DNA from: an uncultured Oscillospiraceae bacterium
Lineage (GTDB): Bacteria > Bacillota > Clostridia > Oscillospirales > Oscillospiraceae
DNA length: 64,000 bases
Assembly: GCA_934565655.1 (NCBI GenBank)
Contig: CAKTIE010000001.1
Span: 124,001-188,000 of the forward strand
Direction of reading: 5' to 3'
The notes under the pieces are model-generated. The model was given only the letters and a program-made list of their open reading frames with translations, was not told the origin of the DNA and ran no database searches. The translations under genes were made by a program, and so were the position numbers. This document shows positions 1 through 8,315 of this stretch, one piece after another; the stretch's first letter is position 1; each line of letters opens with the position of its first letter.

Positions 1-618
1 ACCATCGTGTCGCTGGTGGCCATCAACGCCCTGAACAAGATCAGCCCCATCGAGAGCATCGTGGCCTCCAGCTATCAGGCGGTCAGCGGCACCGGCGCAG
101 GCGGCCCCATCGAGCTGATGGCCGAGGTGGACGCCCTCAGCAAGGGTGAGAGCTATCAGCCCAAGGTGTTCCAGTATCAGATCGCCTATAACGTCATCCC
201 CCAGATCGGCGGCGAGGCCTTCGAGGGCTATACCTCCGAGGAGATGAAGATGCAGAACGAGGGCCGCAAGATCCTGCACCTGCCGGAGCTGAAGGTCAGC
301 TGCACCTGCGTCCGCGTCCCCGTGGTCCGCAGCCACAGCGTGTCCATCGTGGTGCGCACCAGGGAGAAGATCAGCGTGGCCGACGCCAGGGCCGCCATCG
401 CCAAGGCGGCGGGCTGCCGTCTGGTGGACGATCTCCAGAACAAGCAGTACCCCATGCCGCTGGATACCTCCGATCAGGACATCGTGTTCGTGGGCCGCAT
501 CCGCGACGATCTTACCAGCGACAACGGCCTGAACATCTGGTGCTGCGGCGACCAGGTGCGCAAGGGCGCCGCCACCAACACCGTCCAGATCGCGGAGCTG
601 GCCCTTGGTATCAAGTAA
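1..618 (+). CDS. asd: Aspartate-semialdehyde dehydrogenase, C-terminal part (cut by window start)
   Basis: NADP-dependent reduction of aspartyl phosphate to aspartate semialdehyde, the branch point to lysine/diaminopimelate, threonine and methionine. The frame is open from base 1 with no start codon, so the N-terminal NADP-binding half and catalytic cysteine lie outside the window. The visible 205 codons are the dimerisation/catalytic half: the SGTGAGG segment, then CTCVRVPVVRSHS with the Arg-x-His pair expected in the active site, then the conserved NGLNIWCCGDQVRKGAATN region near the end where these enzymes bind NADP and dimerise. Family assignment is firm. The upstream context, often dapA/dapB, cannot be seen. 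Confidence 0.93.
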   Translation, partial: TIVSLVAINALNKISPIESIVASSYQAVSGTGAGGPIELMAEVDALSKGESYQPKVFQYQIAYNVIPQIGGEAFEGYTSEEMKMQNEGRKILHLPELKVSCTCVRVPVVRSHSVSIVVRTREKISVADARAAIAKAAGCRLVDDLQNKQYPMPLDTSDQDIVFVGRIRDDLTSDNGLNIWCCGDQVRKGAATNTVQIAELALGIK

Positions 619-663
619 CTGCGCAAAGTCTGACGATTTTCCTTCCATTCTTCATACACAAAA

Positions 664-703
664 AGCAGGAGAGCGCTTCCCTCTGGGGGAGCGCTCTCCT
701 GCT
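664..703. terminator. Perfect 14-bp hairpin after asd
   Basis: AGCAGGAGAGCGCT (664-677) pairs perfectly with 690-703 around a 12-nt loop. The A-run lies upstream on the plus strand (659-664), so the U-tract would follow the hairpin only in minus-strand RNA. It probably still marks the asd transcript end, and it sits just before the next promoter. Confidence 0.55.
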
Positions 704-712
704 GTGTCCGGT

Positions 713-741
713 TTGACAAACATGCCCTGCGCCTGTATACT
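713..741 (+). promoter_or_regulatory. Sigma-A promoter of the spermidine-synthase-like gene
   Basis: TTGACA (713-718), 17-bp spacer, TATACT (736-741): a near-consensus promoter 30 bp before the start codon. GGAGGT follows at 758-763 as the ribosome site. Confidence 0.85.
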
Positions 742-770
742 GTTGCCATCAATGGCCGGAGGTACACAGC

Positions 771-2369
771 ATGGAAAACAAGCTGATGCGGAATAAATGG
801 TTCCTGTATATTACCGAGTTTTTCGCCGGTGTGTCGGTGATGGCGGTGGAGCTGGGCGCGAGCCGGTTGATGGCGCCCTATTTCAGCTCCTCCCAGATCG
901 TGTGGACGGTGATCATCGGCGTCATCATGATCGCCATGGCCATCGGCAACCTGTGGGGCGGCAAGCTGGCGGACAAGACCAACTCGCCGGACAGGCTGTA
1001 TGGCCGCATCCTCATCGCCGCCATCTGGATCGCCCTGATCCCCTTCGCGGGCCGGTGGCTCATCGCCGGGGTCAGCCTGCTGCTGGCCACCTTCGTGACG
1101 AAGAATTTCCTTGTTTGGGCGGCGCTGGCGGCGTGTCTGGTGATCTTCGCCTTCCCCTGTGTGCTGCTGGGTACGGTGACGCCGTCGCTGACCAAGTTCA
1201 CGGTGGATAATCTGGACGATACCGGAAAGACCGTGGGCCGCCTCAACGCCCTGAACACCATCGGCAGCATCATCGGCACCTTTGTCCCCACCTTCATCAC
1301 CATCCCCGCCGTGGGCACGGCGGCCACGTTCCTGATCTTCGCCGGGGTGCTGGCGGCCATCGGCATCGTGTATTTCGCCTTTGCCCGGAAGCGGATGATC
1401 AAGGGCATCGTGGCGGTGGTGGTCATCGTGGGACTGTGCTTCACCCTGCCCACTTACAGCTTCGCCTTCTGGGAGAGCGACATCACGCTGGAGGACGAGT
1501 CCATCTATAACTACCTTCAGGTGAAGGACAACGACAAGCGCACGGTGCTGTCCACCAACGTGCTGTTCGGCGTCCAGTCCATCCAGCGGAAGGACGCGGA
1601 GCTGACGGGCATGTACTATGACTACGCGCTGGCCGCGCCCTGCATGGCGGGCATGGACGGCAGGGAAAACGACGGCCGCAGCGTCATGATCCTGGGTATG
1701 GGCTCCGGCACCTACGCCAGCTACTGCGTGCGGTATTTCCCAGGCGTGAAGGTGCAGGGCGCGGAGATCGACGAAAAGATCGCCGATATCGCCACGGAGT
1801 ACTTCGGCCTGCCGGGCAGCGTGGAGGTGGCGGTGGAGGACGGCCGCGCCTATCTGACCGCCTCGCAGGAGCAGTTTGACGTGATCATGGTGGACGCCTA
1901 TCAGGACATCACCATTCCCTTCCAGCTGTCCAGCGTGGAGTTCTTCACCGAGGTGCAGCGGCATCTGAAGCCCGGCGGCGTCATGGTGGTGAACCTGAAC
2001 ATGACCTCCGCCCAGGACGGCTCCATCAACCAGCACCTGTGCGACACCATGGCCAGCGTGTTCGCCCACACCTATACGGTGAATGTACCGGCCAATACCA
2101 ACACGGTGGTGTTCTGCACCGATAGCGACGGTCTGCGCCAGACCTTTGACGAGAACCGGGTGCGGCTGGGCAACGCCAAATACGCCGATATGATGGCGAA
2201 GGTGGCGCAGAGCTTACAGGAGTACACCGGCGGCGACTGCATCCTGACGGATGACAAGGCGCCGGTGGAGCTGCTGGGCATGCGGGTGCTGGACGAGCTG
2301 ATCGACGGCCAGCTGAACTACTACAAGGAGCAGTTCTCCATGCAGGAGATCATCGACATGGTGACATAA
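771..2369 (+). CDS. Membrane-anchored spermidine synthase-like fusion protein
   Basis: 532 residues in two parts. The first ~215 residues hold about six hydrophobic segments, beginning with the EFFAGVSVMAVELGASRLMAPYF signature of the MFS/spermidine-synthase fusion family. The rest is a Rossmann aminopropyltransferase-like fold with MILGMGSGTYASYC (nucleotide-binding glycine loop), an acidic GAEIDEKI, and VDAYQDITIPFQL where polyamine synthases carry the catalytic Asp. Enzymes of this layout are annotated as fused spermidine synthases; the role of the membrane half is not established. Start ATG at 771 follows GGAGGT with 7-nt spacing. It has its own promoter and ends in a strong terminator shared with the convergent gene. 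Substrate is inferred only from family. Confidence 0.85.
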   Translation: MENKLMRNKWFLYITEFFAGVSVMAVELGASRLMAPYFSSSQIVWTVIIGVIMIAMAIGNLWGGKLADKTNSPDRLYGRILIAAIWIALIPFAGRWLIAGVSLLLATFVTKNFLVWAALAACLVIFAFPCVLLGTVTPSLTKFTVDNLDDTGKTVGRLNALNTIGSIIGTFVPTFITIPAVGTAATFLIFAGVLAAIGIVYFAFARKRMIKGIVAVVVIVGLCFTLPTYSFAFWESDITLEDESIYNYLQVKDNDKRTVLSTNVLFGVQSIQRKDAELTGMYYDYALAAPCMAGMDGRENDGRSVMILGMGSGTYASYCVRYFPGVKVQGAEIDEKIADIATEYFGLPGSVEVAVEDGRAYLTASQEQFDVIMVDAYQDITIPFQLSSVEFFTEVQRHLKPGGVMVVNLNMTSAQDGSINQHLCDTMASVFAHTYTVNVPANTNTVVFCTDSDGLRQTFDENRVRLGNAKYADMMAKVAQSLQEYTGGDCILTDDKAPVELLGMRVLDELIDGQLNYYKEQFSMQEIIDMVT

Positions 2370-2406
2370 AAAAGAGATGACCGGCGCTGCCGGTCATCTC
2401 TTTTTT
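2368..2406. terminator. Bidirectional intrinsic terminator
   Basis: GAGATGACCGGC stem, 3-nt loop, complementary arm, with A-run before and T-run after. It lies between the convergent genes ending at 2369 and 2405 and serves both strands. Confidence 0.9.
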
Positions 2407-3103
2407 ATGCGTCCTGGCCGCGGGTGCGCTCCTGCTGGGGCGTCAGCGCCACGATCTTATTGAAATAGTGGTAAAAGGGGATCAGCGTTTTGAACCCCTC
2501 AATGATATCCTCTGCCAGCGCGGGGGAAAAGATGCGCTCATCCAGCGGCCCCTCCCAGCGGAGGGAGAGGGACTTCTTCTGATACCATGGCCGCAGAAGG
2601 TCGGAGGTCTGGCCCTTGCTGCGGGCATATTCCGGACCCTCCAGCGTGAACACCTTCTGCTTGCTGAACTGCCGCACCAGCTTCTCCAGCTCCTGCGGGT
2701 GCTGGTCGATCTGCTTGCGGAAGGTCTCCATCAGCGCCGCCGCAGGCGACCAGAAGCCCAGCCCGAAGCTGTAATAATCCGGCCCCAACTCAAACCAGAA
2801 GGTGGGACGGCCTGTCCAGTCCTTGTCGCCGGTGCGGATGCACCACCACAGATGATCCTTATACGGCCCCCGGCCAAACAGCCGCCGGGCGTCCCGGTAA
2901 ATGCGGGAGACCTTCAGCATCAGCGGCTCTTCCGGCAGCAGGGCGTGCATGGCGTCATACACCTGCTCCCCCAGCTCCTTTGTCGGGGTAAGAAAGGTGC
3001 TGATATATTCGTCCTTGTGCGCCATGAACCAGCCCCGCTCATTGTTGAAGCGGATGCCCCACATGAAGTCCACCGTCTGCTGGGTATAGCCCTGAAATGC
3101 CAT
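2405..3103 (-). CDS. DUF2461 domain-containing protein
   Basis: 232 residues covering a single DUF2461 (TIGR02453-type) domain. Recognisable landmarks are the N-terminal FMWGIRFNNERGWFMAHKDEY, the central KVSRIYRDARRLFGRGPYKDHLWWCIR, and the aromatic FWFELGPDYYSFGLGFW. Members are soluble single-domain proteins of unknown biochemical role found in many bacteria. The ATG at 3103 has only a weak purine-rich ribosome site (GGAGCG). It is alone on the minus strand, between the terminator at 2368-2406 and the aminotransferase terminator, so it is probably monocistronic. Confidence 0.85.
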   Translation of the reverse strand: MAFQGYTQQTVDFMWGIRFNNERGWFMAHKDEYISTFLTPTKELGEQVYDAMHALLPEEPLMLKVSRIYRDARRLFGRGPYKDHLWWCIRTGDKDWTGRPTFWFELGPDYYSFGLGFWSPAAALMETFRKQIDQHPQELEKLVRQFSKQKVFTLEGPEYARSKGQTSDLLRPWYQKKSLSLRWEGPLDERIFSPALAEDIIEGFKTLIPFYHYFNKIVALTPQQERTRGQDA

Positions 3104-3170
3104 GATGAAACGCTCCTTATCGCTGCTTGTTTTTCCATGGTATTGTACCCGTTTTTCCGCAAAAAAGCAA

Positions 3171-3196
3171 GAGGGCCGGTCAGTTGACCGGCCCTC
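3171..3196 (-). terminator. Terminator of the aminotransferase gene
   Basis: Minus-strand hairpin with arms GAGGGCCGGTCA and complement, followed by a T-run (complement of A-run 3161-3166). It lies 19 bp after the aminotransferase stop codon. Confidence 0.88.
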
Positions 3197-3214
3197 GCGG
3201 GTATGTAAGAGCTT

Positions 3215-4405
3215 TCAGCGCTTGTTGTAGGCCTCGATGCCCAGACGCAGCAGATCCATGGCGCGCTCCAGATCCTCCTGCTTGAGGACGTAGGCGATGC
3301 GGATCTCGTTCTTGCCCTTGCCGGGAGTGGCATAGAAGGGCTCGCCGGGAGCGAACATGACGGTGTCGCCGTGGTCGTCGAACTCCTCCAGAAGGAACAT
3401 CTGGAACTTGTCGGCATCGTCCACCGGCAGAGCGGCCATGACATAGAACGCGCCCTTGGGGCACTCGCACACTACGCCGGGGATCTCCTTCAGCTTGCGC
3501 ATGACGGTGTCGCGGCGCAGCTTGTACTCGTCACGGACGGCGGCGAAGTACTCGGGGCCGACGGTGTACAGGGCGGCGGAGGCGATCTGATCCAGCGTGG
3601 GAACAGACAGACGGCACTGGGCGTACTTCATGGCCTGGGCCATCAGCTCCTTGTTGCGGGAGATCATGCAGCCGATGCGGGCGCCGCAGGCGGAGAACCG
3701 CTTGGACACGGTGTCGATGACGATGACGTTGTCGGCGGCGTCGTCAAACTGGCCCATGGACTGGAGCGGCTCGCCGGCATAGACGAACTCACGGTACGCC
3801 TCGTCACCGATGATGAACAGGTCGTGCTCCTTGGCGATGTCCACCATCATGCGCATCTCCTCGGGGGTCAGCACGGCGCCGGTGGGGTTGCCGGGGTTGG
3901 TGACCATGATGGCGCGGGTATGCTCGTTGATCTCGGCCTCCACCTTGGCCCGGTCGGCGTAGTGATAGCCGTCATGGGGAGAGGTGGGGATGGGGTGGAT
4001 CTTGGCACCGCAGGTATAGGCCATGGTGTAGTAGTTGGGATAGAAGGGCTCGGGGATCAGGATCTCGTCGCCATCGTCCAGAATGCAGTTCATGGTGATC
4101 TGCAGAGCCTCGCTGCCGCCGTTGGTGATCAGGATGTCGCCCTTCTCAAAGTGCATGTTCAGGTTGTCATAGTACTTCTGGATGGCGTCGATCAGCACGG
4201 GGATACCGGGGGACGGCGCGTATTCCAATACCGGAAGGTCAAAGTGCCGCACGGCTTCGAAGTAAGCCTTGGGGGTCTCGATGTCAGGCTGGCCGATGTT
4301 CAGATGATAGATCTTCTTGCCTTTTGCCTCGGCTGCCACGGCGTAGGGGTGGAACTTACGCATGGGGGACAGGCCGCATTTCAGAACCTTGCTGGAAAAC
4401 TTCAT
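3215..4405 (-). CDS. Pyridoxal-phosphate-dependent aminotransferase (class I/II, AspC-like)
   Basis: 396 residues, fold-type I transaminase. The PLP lysine is K235 in SKRFSACGARIG; the NPGNPTGAVL loop and the IGDEAYREFVY strand (the Asp and Tyr that contact the cofactor) are present, as is a C-terminal substrate-arginine segment (GKNEIRIAYV). The SxCGARIG form points to the aspartate/aromatic/alanine aminotransferase group, so the amino donor cannot be fixed from sequence. The ATG at 4405 follows GAGGAGG at proper distance. It is a single-gene unit with its own promoter (4466-4494) and terminator (3171-3196). Confidence 0.93.
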   Translation of the reverse strand: MKFSSKVLKCGLSPMRKFHPYAVAAEAKGKKIYHLNIGQPDIETPKAYFEAVRHFDLPVLEYAPSPGIPVLIDAIQKYYDNLNMHFEKGDILITNGGSEALQITMNCILDDGDEILIPEPFYPNYYTMAYTCGAKIHPIPTSPHDGYHYADRAKVEAEINEHTRAIMVTNPGNPTGAVLTPEEMRMMVDIAKEHDLFIIGDEAYREFVYAGEPLQSMGQFDDAADNVIVIDTVSKRFSACGARIGCMISRNKELMAQAMKYAQCRLSVPTLDQIASAALYTVGPEYFAAVRDEYKLRRDTVMRKLKEIPGVVCECPKGAFYVMAALPVDDADKFQMFLLEEFDDHGDTVMFAPGEPFYATPGKGKNEIRIAYVLKQEDLERAMDLLRLGIEAYNKR

Positions 4406-4465
4406 GATATTGCCTCCTCATATGATTTGACGGCAGAACCAACATATTCCGCACTTGCTATCACC

Positions 4466-4494
4466 ATACTAGCCTATTTTCCGCCAATCGTCAA
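4466..4494 (-). promoter_or_regulatory. Promoter of the aminotransferase gene
   Basis: Read on the minus strand: TTGACG (4494-4489), 17-bp spacer, TAGTAT (4471-4466). It lies about 60 bp upstream of the ATG at 4405. Confidence 0.75.
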
Positions 4495-4746
4495 GAAGAA
4501 AGGAAAAGAACGGCCATAATGAAATGGCCGTTCCTATGATAGTACGACTGTCAGCGCCGCGCAGCAGCAATATCAGAAAGCCTCACAAAGCCTCGCAGAG
4601 TTCGCGCCCGCAGGCGCGAAAAAATCAAATCATTTTTCTGACGTCGGGGCGTTAAAAAACATGCCGGTGGCATGTTTTTAGCCGCGATCTCGGCGGCTAT
4701 GCCGCCGTAGCATCCGCCTGGACTTCCACGGCACTATCTTAAACCA

Positions 4747-4803
4747 GCAATCCCCCAGTCTCGGCTGACGCCGAGCCAGCCCCCTTTACACAAGGGGGCC
4801 TTT
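4747..4803. repeat. Half copy of palindromic repeat family 1
   Basis: The stretch with AGTCTCGGCTGACGCCGAGCC and CCCCCTTTACACAAGGGGGC nearly matches the right half of the complete copy at 56070-56190. It is non-coding. Confidence 0.75.
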
Positions 4804-5061
4804 TACTTCCTGCAAGCGAAACACCCTAAAAAACCATAAAGCCGAAGGCGCGGCGCCCTCGGCTTGTTATGGCAGGAAGATTGATGAAAAAAGTTTTTGT
4901 CTCTTGCAAGTATTAAGATACCCGACGGTTGTTAAAAATCATCGTAAGGAAGTATTACAAAAGTGTTAAATGTTTTTCTGATGGCTGTCATAATTCCGGA
5001 TTCTTCCGTTTTCGCCGGAGCATTCCCCTACACTGGAGGTCTGAGAAAGGGGCGTGTTACC

Positions 5062-6054
5062 ATGAGACGGACTGTGGGCGCGGGACTGCTGCTGTTGCTG
5101 CTGCTGTTTCTGCCGCCGTGGCTGCGGGCGGAGGAGACAAACACCGGAGAAAGAACTGACGCGCCGCCGCAAACGGAGCAGAGCGTTCCGGACGGCGGCT
5201 CCGACGCCGCCCATACGGTGCGGCTGTGGAACGGCAGCGCCGTGGAGACCATGACGGCGGCGGAGTACCTGCCGGGGGTGGTGCGGGGCGAGATGCCCGC
5301 CGCCTTTGAAGAGGAGGCCCTGAAGGCCCAGGCGGTGGCGGAGCGCACCTATCTCTACTACCGCATGGCGTCCGCTCCCAAGGAGAACCATCCCGACGCC
5401 GACGTGTGTACCGATTCCAACTGCTGCACGGCGTGGCTCAGCGAGGCGGATGCCAGAGCCAAATGGGGCGATAAATTCGACCGGTACGAGGCCAGGGTGC
5501 AGCAGGCGGTGGCGGACACCGACGGACAGGTGGTGCTGTACGAGGGCGCGCCCATCATGGCGGTGTTCCACTCCTCCTCCGCCGGGGCCACTGCCGCCAG
5601 CGGCGACGTGTGGACGGCCTCCCTGCCGTACCTTGTCAGCGTGAAAAGCCCGGAGGACGCCGACAGCGTGCCCAATTACTACAGCGTCAACACCTTCACC
5701 GCCGGGGAGTTCCGTACCATCTTCTGCAAGGCCCATCCGGAGGCGAAGCTTTCCGGCGACACGGCCGGTTGGATCGGGGACGTGACGCTGACGGACGCGG
5801 GACGGGTGGCTTCCGCCAAAGTGGGCGGCGTGTCCGTCACCGGCAAGGAGCTGCGGAGCCTGTACGGTCTGCGCAGCGCCGCCTTCACGGTGGAGGCTTC
5901 CGGCGGCAGCGTGACCTTCCGGGTCACCGGTTACGGCCACGGCGTGGGCATGAGCCAGTACGGGGCCAACGCGCTGGCCAAGGAGGGAAAGACATGGCGG
6001 GAGATCCTGCAATGGTACTATACCGGCGTGACGATCGGACTGTACAACGGCTGA
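5062..6054 (+). CDS. spoIID: SpoIID/LytB-domain protein (stage II sporulation protein D type)
   Basis: 330 residues. The start is taken as ATG 5062, because it opens a clean signal/anchor sequence (MRRTVGAG followed by a leucine run to LRAEE) after a purine-rich AGAAAGGGG; an upstream in-frame GTG at 4963 would bury this signal. The SpoIID domain runs from about residue 45 (LPGVVRGEMPAAFEEEALKAQ) to the C-terminal GYGHGVGMSQYGANALA and WREILQWYYTGV block. In Bacillus SpoIID is a lytic transglycosylase that trims peptidoglycan during engulfment; LytB relatives act in vegetative walls. No SpoIIQ/SpoIIM neighbour is visible, so engulfment versus a general wall role stays open. Confidence 0.88.
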   Translation: MRRTVGAGLLLLLLLFLPPWLRAEETNTGERTDAPPQTEQSVPDGGSDAAHTVRLWNGSAVETMTAAEYLPGVVRGEMPAAFEEEALKAQAVAERTYLYYRMASAPKENHPDADVCTDSNCCTAWLSEADARAKWGDKFDRYEARVQQAVADTDGQVVLYEGAPIMAVFHSSSAGATAASGDVWTASLPYLVSVKSPEDADSVPNYYSVNTFTAGEFRTIFCKAHPEAKLSGDTAGWIGDVTLTDAGRVASAKVGGVSVTGKELRSLYGLRSAAFTVEASGGSVTFRVTGYGHGVGMSQYGANALAKEGKTWREILQWYYTGVTIGLYNG

Positions 6055-6158
6055 AAAGTGTGCTATACTACATTGTTGTTTACAGAAAGTTCAGGAAACG
6101 CCCCACAACTTCGATATAATGGCAATATAGTATAGAAATACATTGGGAGGCTATGTAT

Positions 6159-6848
6159 ATGGCACGCAACATCCTTGTGGTGGAGGACGACCACAATATT
6201 TCCGACCTGATCCGCATGTACCTGGAAAAAGAGGGCTTTGAGGTGCGCATCGCCTACGACGGCGGCAAGGCCGTGGAGGAATACGACGCCAAGGCCCCGG
6301 ACATGGTGCTGCTGGACATCATGCTGCCGGTGATGGACGGCTGGGCCGTATGCGCCCACATCCGGGAAAAGGGAAAGACCCCCATCATTATGCTGACCGC
6401 CAAGGGCGATGTTACCGACCGGATCACCGGCCTTGAGATGGGCGCGGACGACTATCTGGTGAAGCCCTTCGAGATGAAGGAGCTGATGGCCCGCATCAAT
6501 GCCGTGCTGCGCCGCAGCGAGATCCCCGACGATACCCGCAAGCGGCTGGTATACGATAAGCTGGTGATCGATCTGGACAGCTATGAGCTGCTGGTGGACG
6601 GCAAGAAGGTAGACACGCCTCCCAAAGAGCTGGAGCTGCTGTACCATCTGGCGGTGACCCCCAACCGGGTGTATACCCGCAATCAGCTGCTGGACGAGGT
6701 GTGGGGCTTCGACTACTTCGGCGACAGCCGCACCGTGGACGTACACATCAAGCGCCTGCGGGAAAAGGTGGAAAACGTCTCCGACCAGTGGGCGCTGAAA
6801 ACCGTATGGGGCGTAGGCTATAAGTTTGAAGTGAAGCAGCCGTCATGA
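6159..6848 (+). CDS. OmpR/PhoB-family response regulator
   Basis: 229 residues: receiver domain (phosphoacceptor Asp53 in LLDIMLPVMDGW, acidic pair VEDDHN, switch Lys in VKPFEMKEL) and a C-terminal winged helix (PPKELELLYHLA, VDVHIKRLREKVE). Start ATG 6159 is preferred over ATG 6153, because GGGAGG at 6145-6150 sits 8 nt from the former and only 2 nt from the latter. A TATAAT at 6115-6120 may be the -10 of the operon promoter, but the -35 is weak. It overlaps the kinase by 4 bp (ATGA), so the two are translationally coupled. Confidence 0.93.
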   Translation: MARNILVVEDDHNISDLIRMYLEKEGFEVRIAYDGGKAVEEYDAKAPDMVLLDIMLPVMDGWAVCAHIREKGKTPIIMLTAKGDVTDRITGLEMGADDYLVKPFEMKELMARINAVLRRSEIPDDTRKRLVYDKLVIDLDSYELLVDGKKVDTPPKELELLYHLAVTPNRVYTRNQLLDEVWGFDYFGDSRTVDVHIKRLREKVENVSDQWALKTVWGVGYKFEVKQPS

Positions 6849-8308
6849 TCGAGCAGTTCAAACGAAAATTCAACAGCCTGTACTGGCATCAGTTCGCGCT
6901 GACGGCCGGTATGGTGCTGCTGACGCTGCTGCTGTTGGGCGTCAGCTTCTTTACGCTGACCTACGGCACCACCACGGCGGACAAGCGGAGCGAGATGCGC
7001 ACCCGCGCCGAGCTGATCGCGCAGGTGTCTGCCGACTACTTTACCGCCGCGGGCGACGACAGCATCGATCAGGGTACCGCCCTGCGGAAGCTGGCGGACA
7101 TGGCCTCCCGGATGACGGATGTGGACTTTCTTATCTGTGCGCCGGACGGAACCGTGCTGCTGACCACTGATAACGATCTGGTGGGCCGCAGCATCACCAT
7201 CCCGCAGGAGATCGTGGACAGCATTCTGTCGGAGAAGGCGCTCTATCAGGGCCGCAGCAATGTCAGCGGCACATACATCGCCAAGAAATTTGCCGTGGCC
7301 GTTCCTGTCGTGAGCGGTGACAGCCAGCTGCTGGGCATTGTGCTGGCGGTGATGGACGAGTCGGAGATCATGCAGGTGTGGCGCTCCTTCATCGGGCTGT
7401 TCCTGATGACCTCCGCCATTATCCTGCTGATCGCTTTCCTGGCCAGCTCCGTTACCTCCATGCGGCAGATCCAGCCCATCACCGACATGGTGAAGGCCAC
7501 CCGCGCCTATGCCGCCGGTGACTTCGACGTGCGCATCCCCGAGCTGGACCGCAGCGATGAGATCGGCGAACTGGCCCAGTCCTTCAACGCCATGGCGGAT
7601 TCGCTGGCGGAGACGGAGCGGCAGCGCCGGGACTTCATCGCCAATGTGTCCCATGAGCTGAAGACCCCCATGACCACCATCGCCGGTTATACCGACGGTA
7701 TTCTGGACGGCACCATCCCGCCGGAGCGGGAGAAGCACTACCTGCAAATTATTTCCGACGAGAGCCGCCGCCTGAGCCGATTGGTGCGCCGGATGCTGGA
7801 TATCTCCCAGATCCAGTCCAAGGAGATGAAGAAGGAGGACTTCGACATCTGCGAGGTCATGCGCATCGCCCTTCTGAGCATGGAGCAGAAGATCAACGAC
7901 CGGGGGCTGGACGTGGAGACCAATATCCCGGAGGATTCCATCATGGTGCAGGGCGACCGGGATCTGATCACCCAGGTGATCTATAACCTGCTGGAAAACG
8001 CCGCAAAGTTCGCCTCGCCCCACTCCGCGCTCTATCTGGGGCTGGCCACCAATGATGAAAAGGCCATCATCTCCGTCCGCAATCACGGCGCCACCATCGC
8101 GCCGGAGGAGATCCCCCTGCTGTTCGAGCGGTTCCATAAATCCGACAAGTCCCGCAGCGAGGATAAGGACGGCTACGGCCTGGGCCTGTATGTGGTCAAG
8201 ACCATTCTGGCCCAGCATAAGGAGCATATCTCCGTCACCAGTGAGAACGGACTGACCTCCTTTGATTTCACCCTGCAATTGACAGCGCCCCACAACACCG
8301 AGAGGTAA
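6845..8308 (+). CDS. Sensor histidine kinase
   Basis: 487 residues. Membrane segment at ~15-42, an extracellular sensor region of about 130 residues, second membrane segment ~175-197, HAMP linker, then HisKA with phospho-acceptor His270 in NVSHELKTPMTTIAGY, and HATPase with N-box NLLENAAKF and G-box DGYGLGLYVVK. It is the partner of the overlapping response regulator. The gene directly downstream is an HtrA protease, and kinase/regulator-HtrA operons in Firmicutes (CssRS-HtrA type) commonly sense envelope protein stress; that role is inference from context here. Confidence 0.93.
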   Translation: MIEQFKRKFNSLYWHQFALTAGMVLLTLLLLGVSFFTLTYGTTTADKRSEMRTRAELIAQVSADYFTAAGDDSIDQGTALRKLADMASRMTDVDFLICAPDGTVLLTTDNDLVGRSITIPQEIVDSILSEKALYQGRSNVSGTYIAKKFAVAVPVVSGDSQLLGIVLAVMDESEIMQVWRSFIGLFLMTSAIILLIAFLASSVTSMRQIQPITDMVKATRAYAAGDFDVRIPELDRSDEIGELAQSFNAMADSLAETERQRRDFIANVSHELKTPMTTIAGYTDGILDGTIPPEREKHYLQIISDESRRLSRLVRRMLDISQIQSKEMKKEDFDICEVMRIALLSMEQKINDRGLDVETNIPEDSIMVQGDRDLITQVIYNLLENAAKFASPHSALYLGLATNDEKAIISVRNHGATIAPEEIPLLFERFHKSDKSRSEDKDGYGLGLYVVKTILAQHKEHISVTSENGLTSFDFTLQLTAPHNTER

Positions 8309-8315
8309 TACACAT

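Larger units (their letters stand above)
4406..5061. other. Gene-poor interval with hairpins and one partial repeat
   Basis: No credible gene. The left end carries the aminotransferase promoter. A short hairpin lies at about 4508-4531, a terminator-like stem with A/T flanks at 4655-4679 (AAAAACATGCC arm, loop GGT), a half copy of palindromic repeat family 1 at 4747-4803, and an imperfect hairpin at 4835-4872. The last ~150 bp lead into the SpoIID gene and are AT-rich; no convincing promoter was picked out there. Confidence 0.6.

Noticed and set aside
474..2069. Long minus-strand open frame over the spermidine-synthase-like gene
   Set aside because: Rich in His, Gln, Arg and Gly, as expected from a GC-rich antisense shadow; no ribosome site or family match. 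The same applies to the antisense frames over mreB, recD2, uvrA, cooS, acsB and other genes.
4406..5061. tRNA or structured RNA in the gene-poor interval
   Set aside because: No cloverleaf with D and T-psi-C arm consensus was found; the stems seen are simple hairpins and a repeat.
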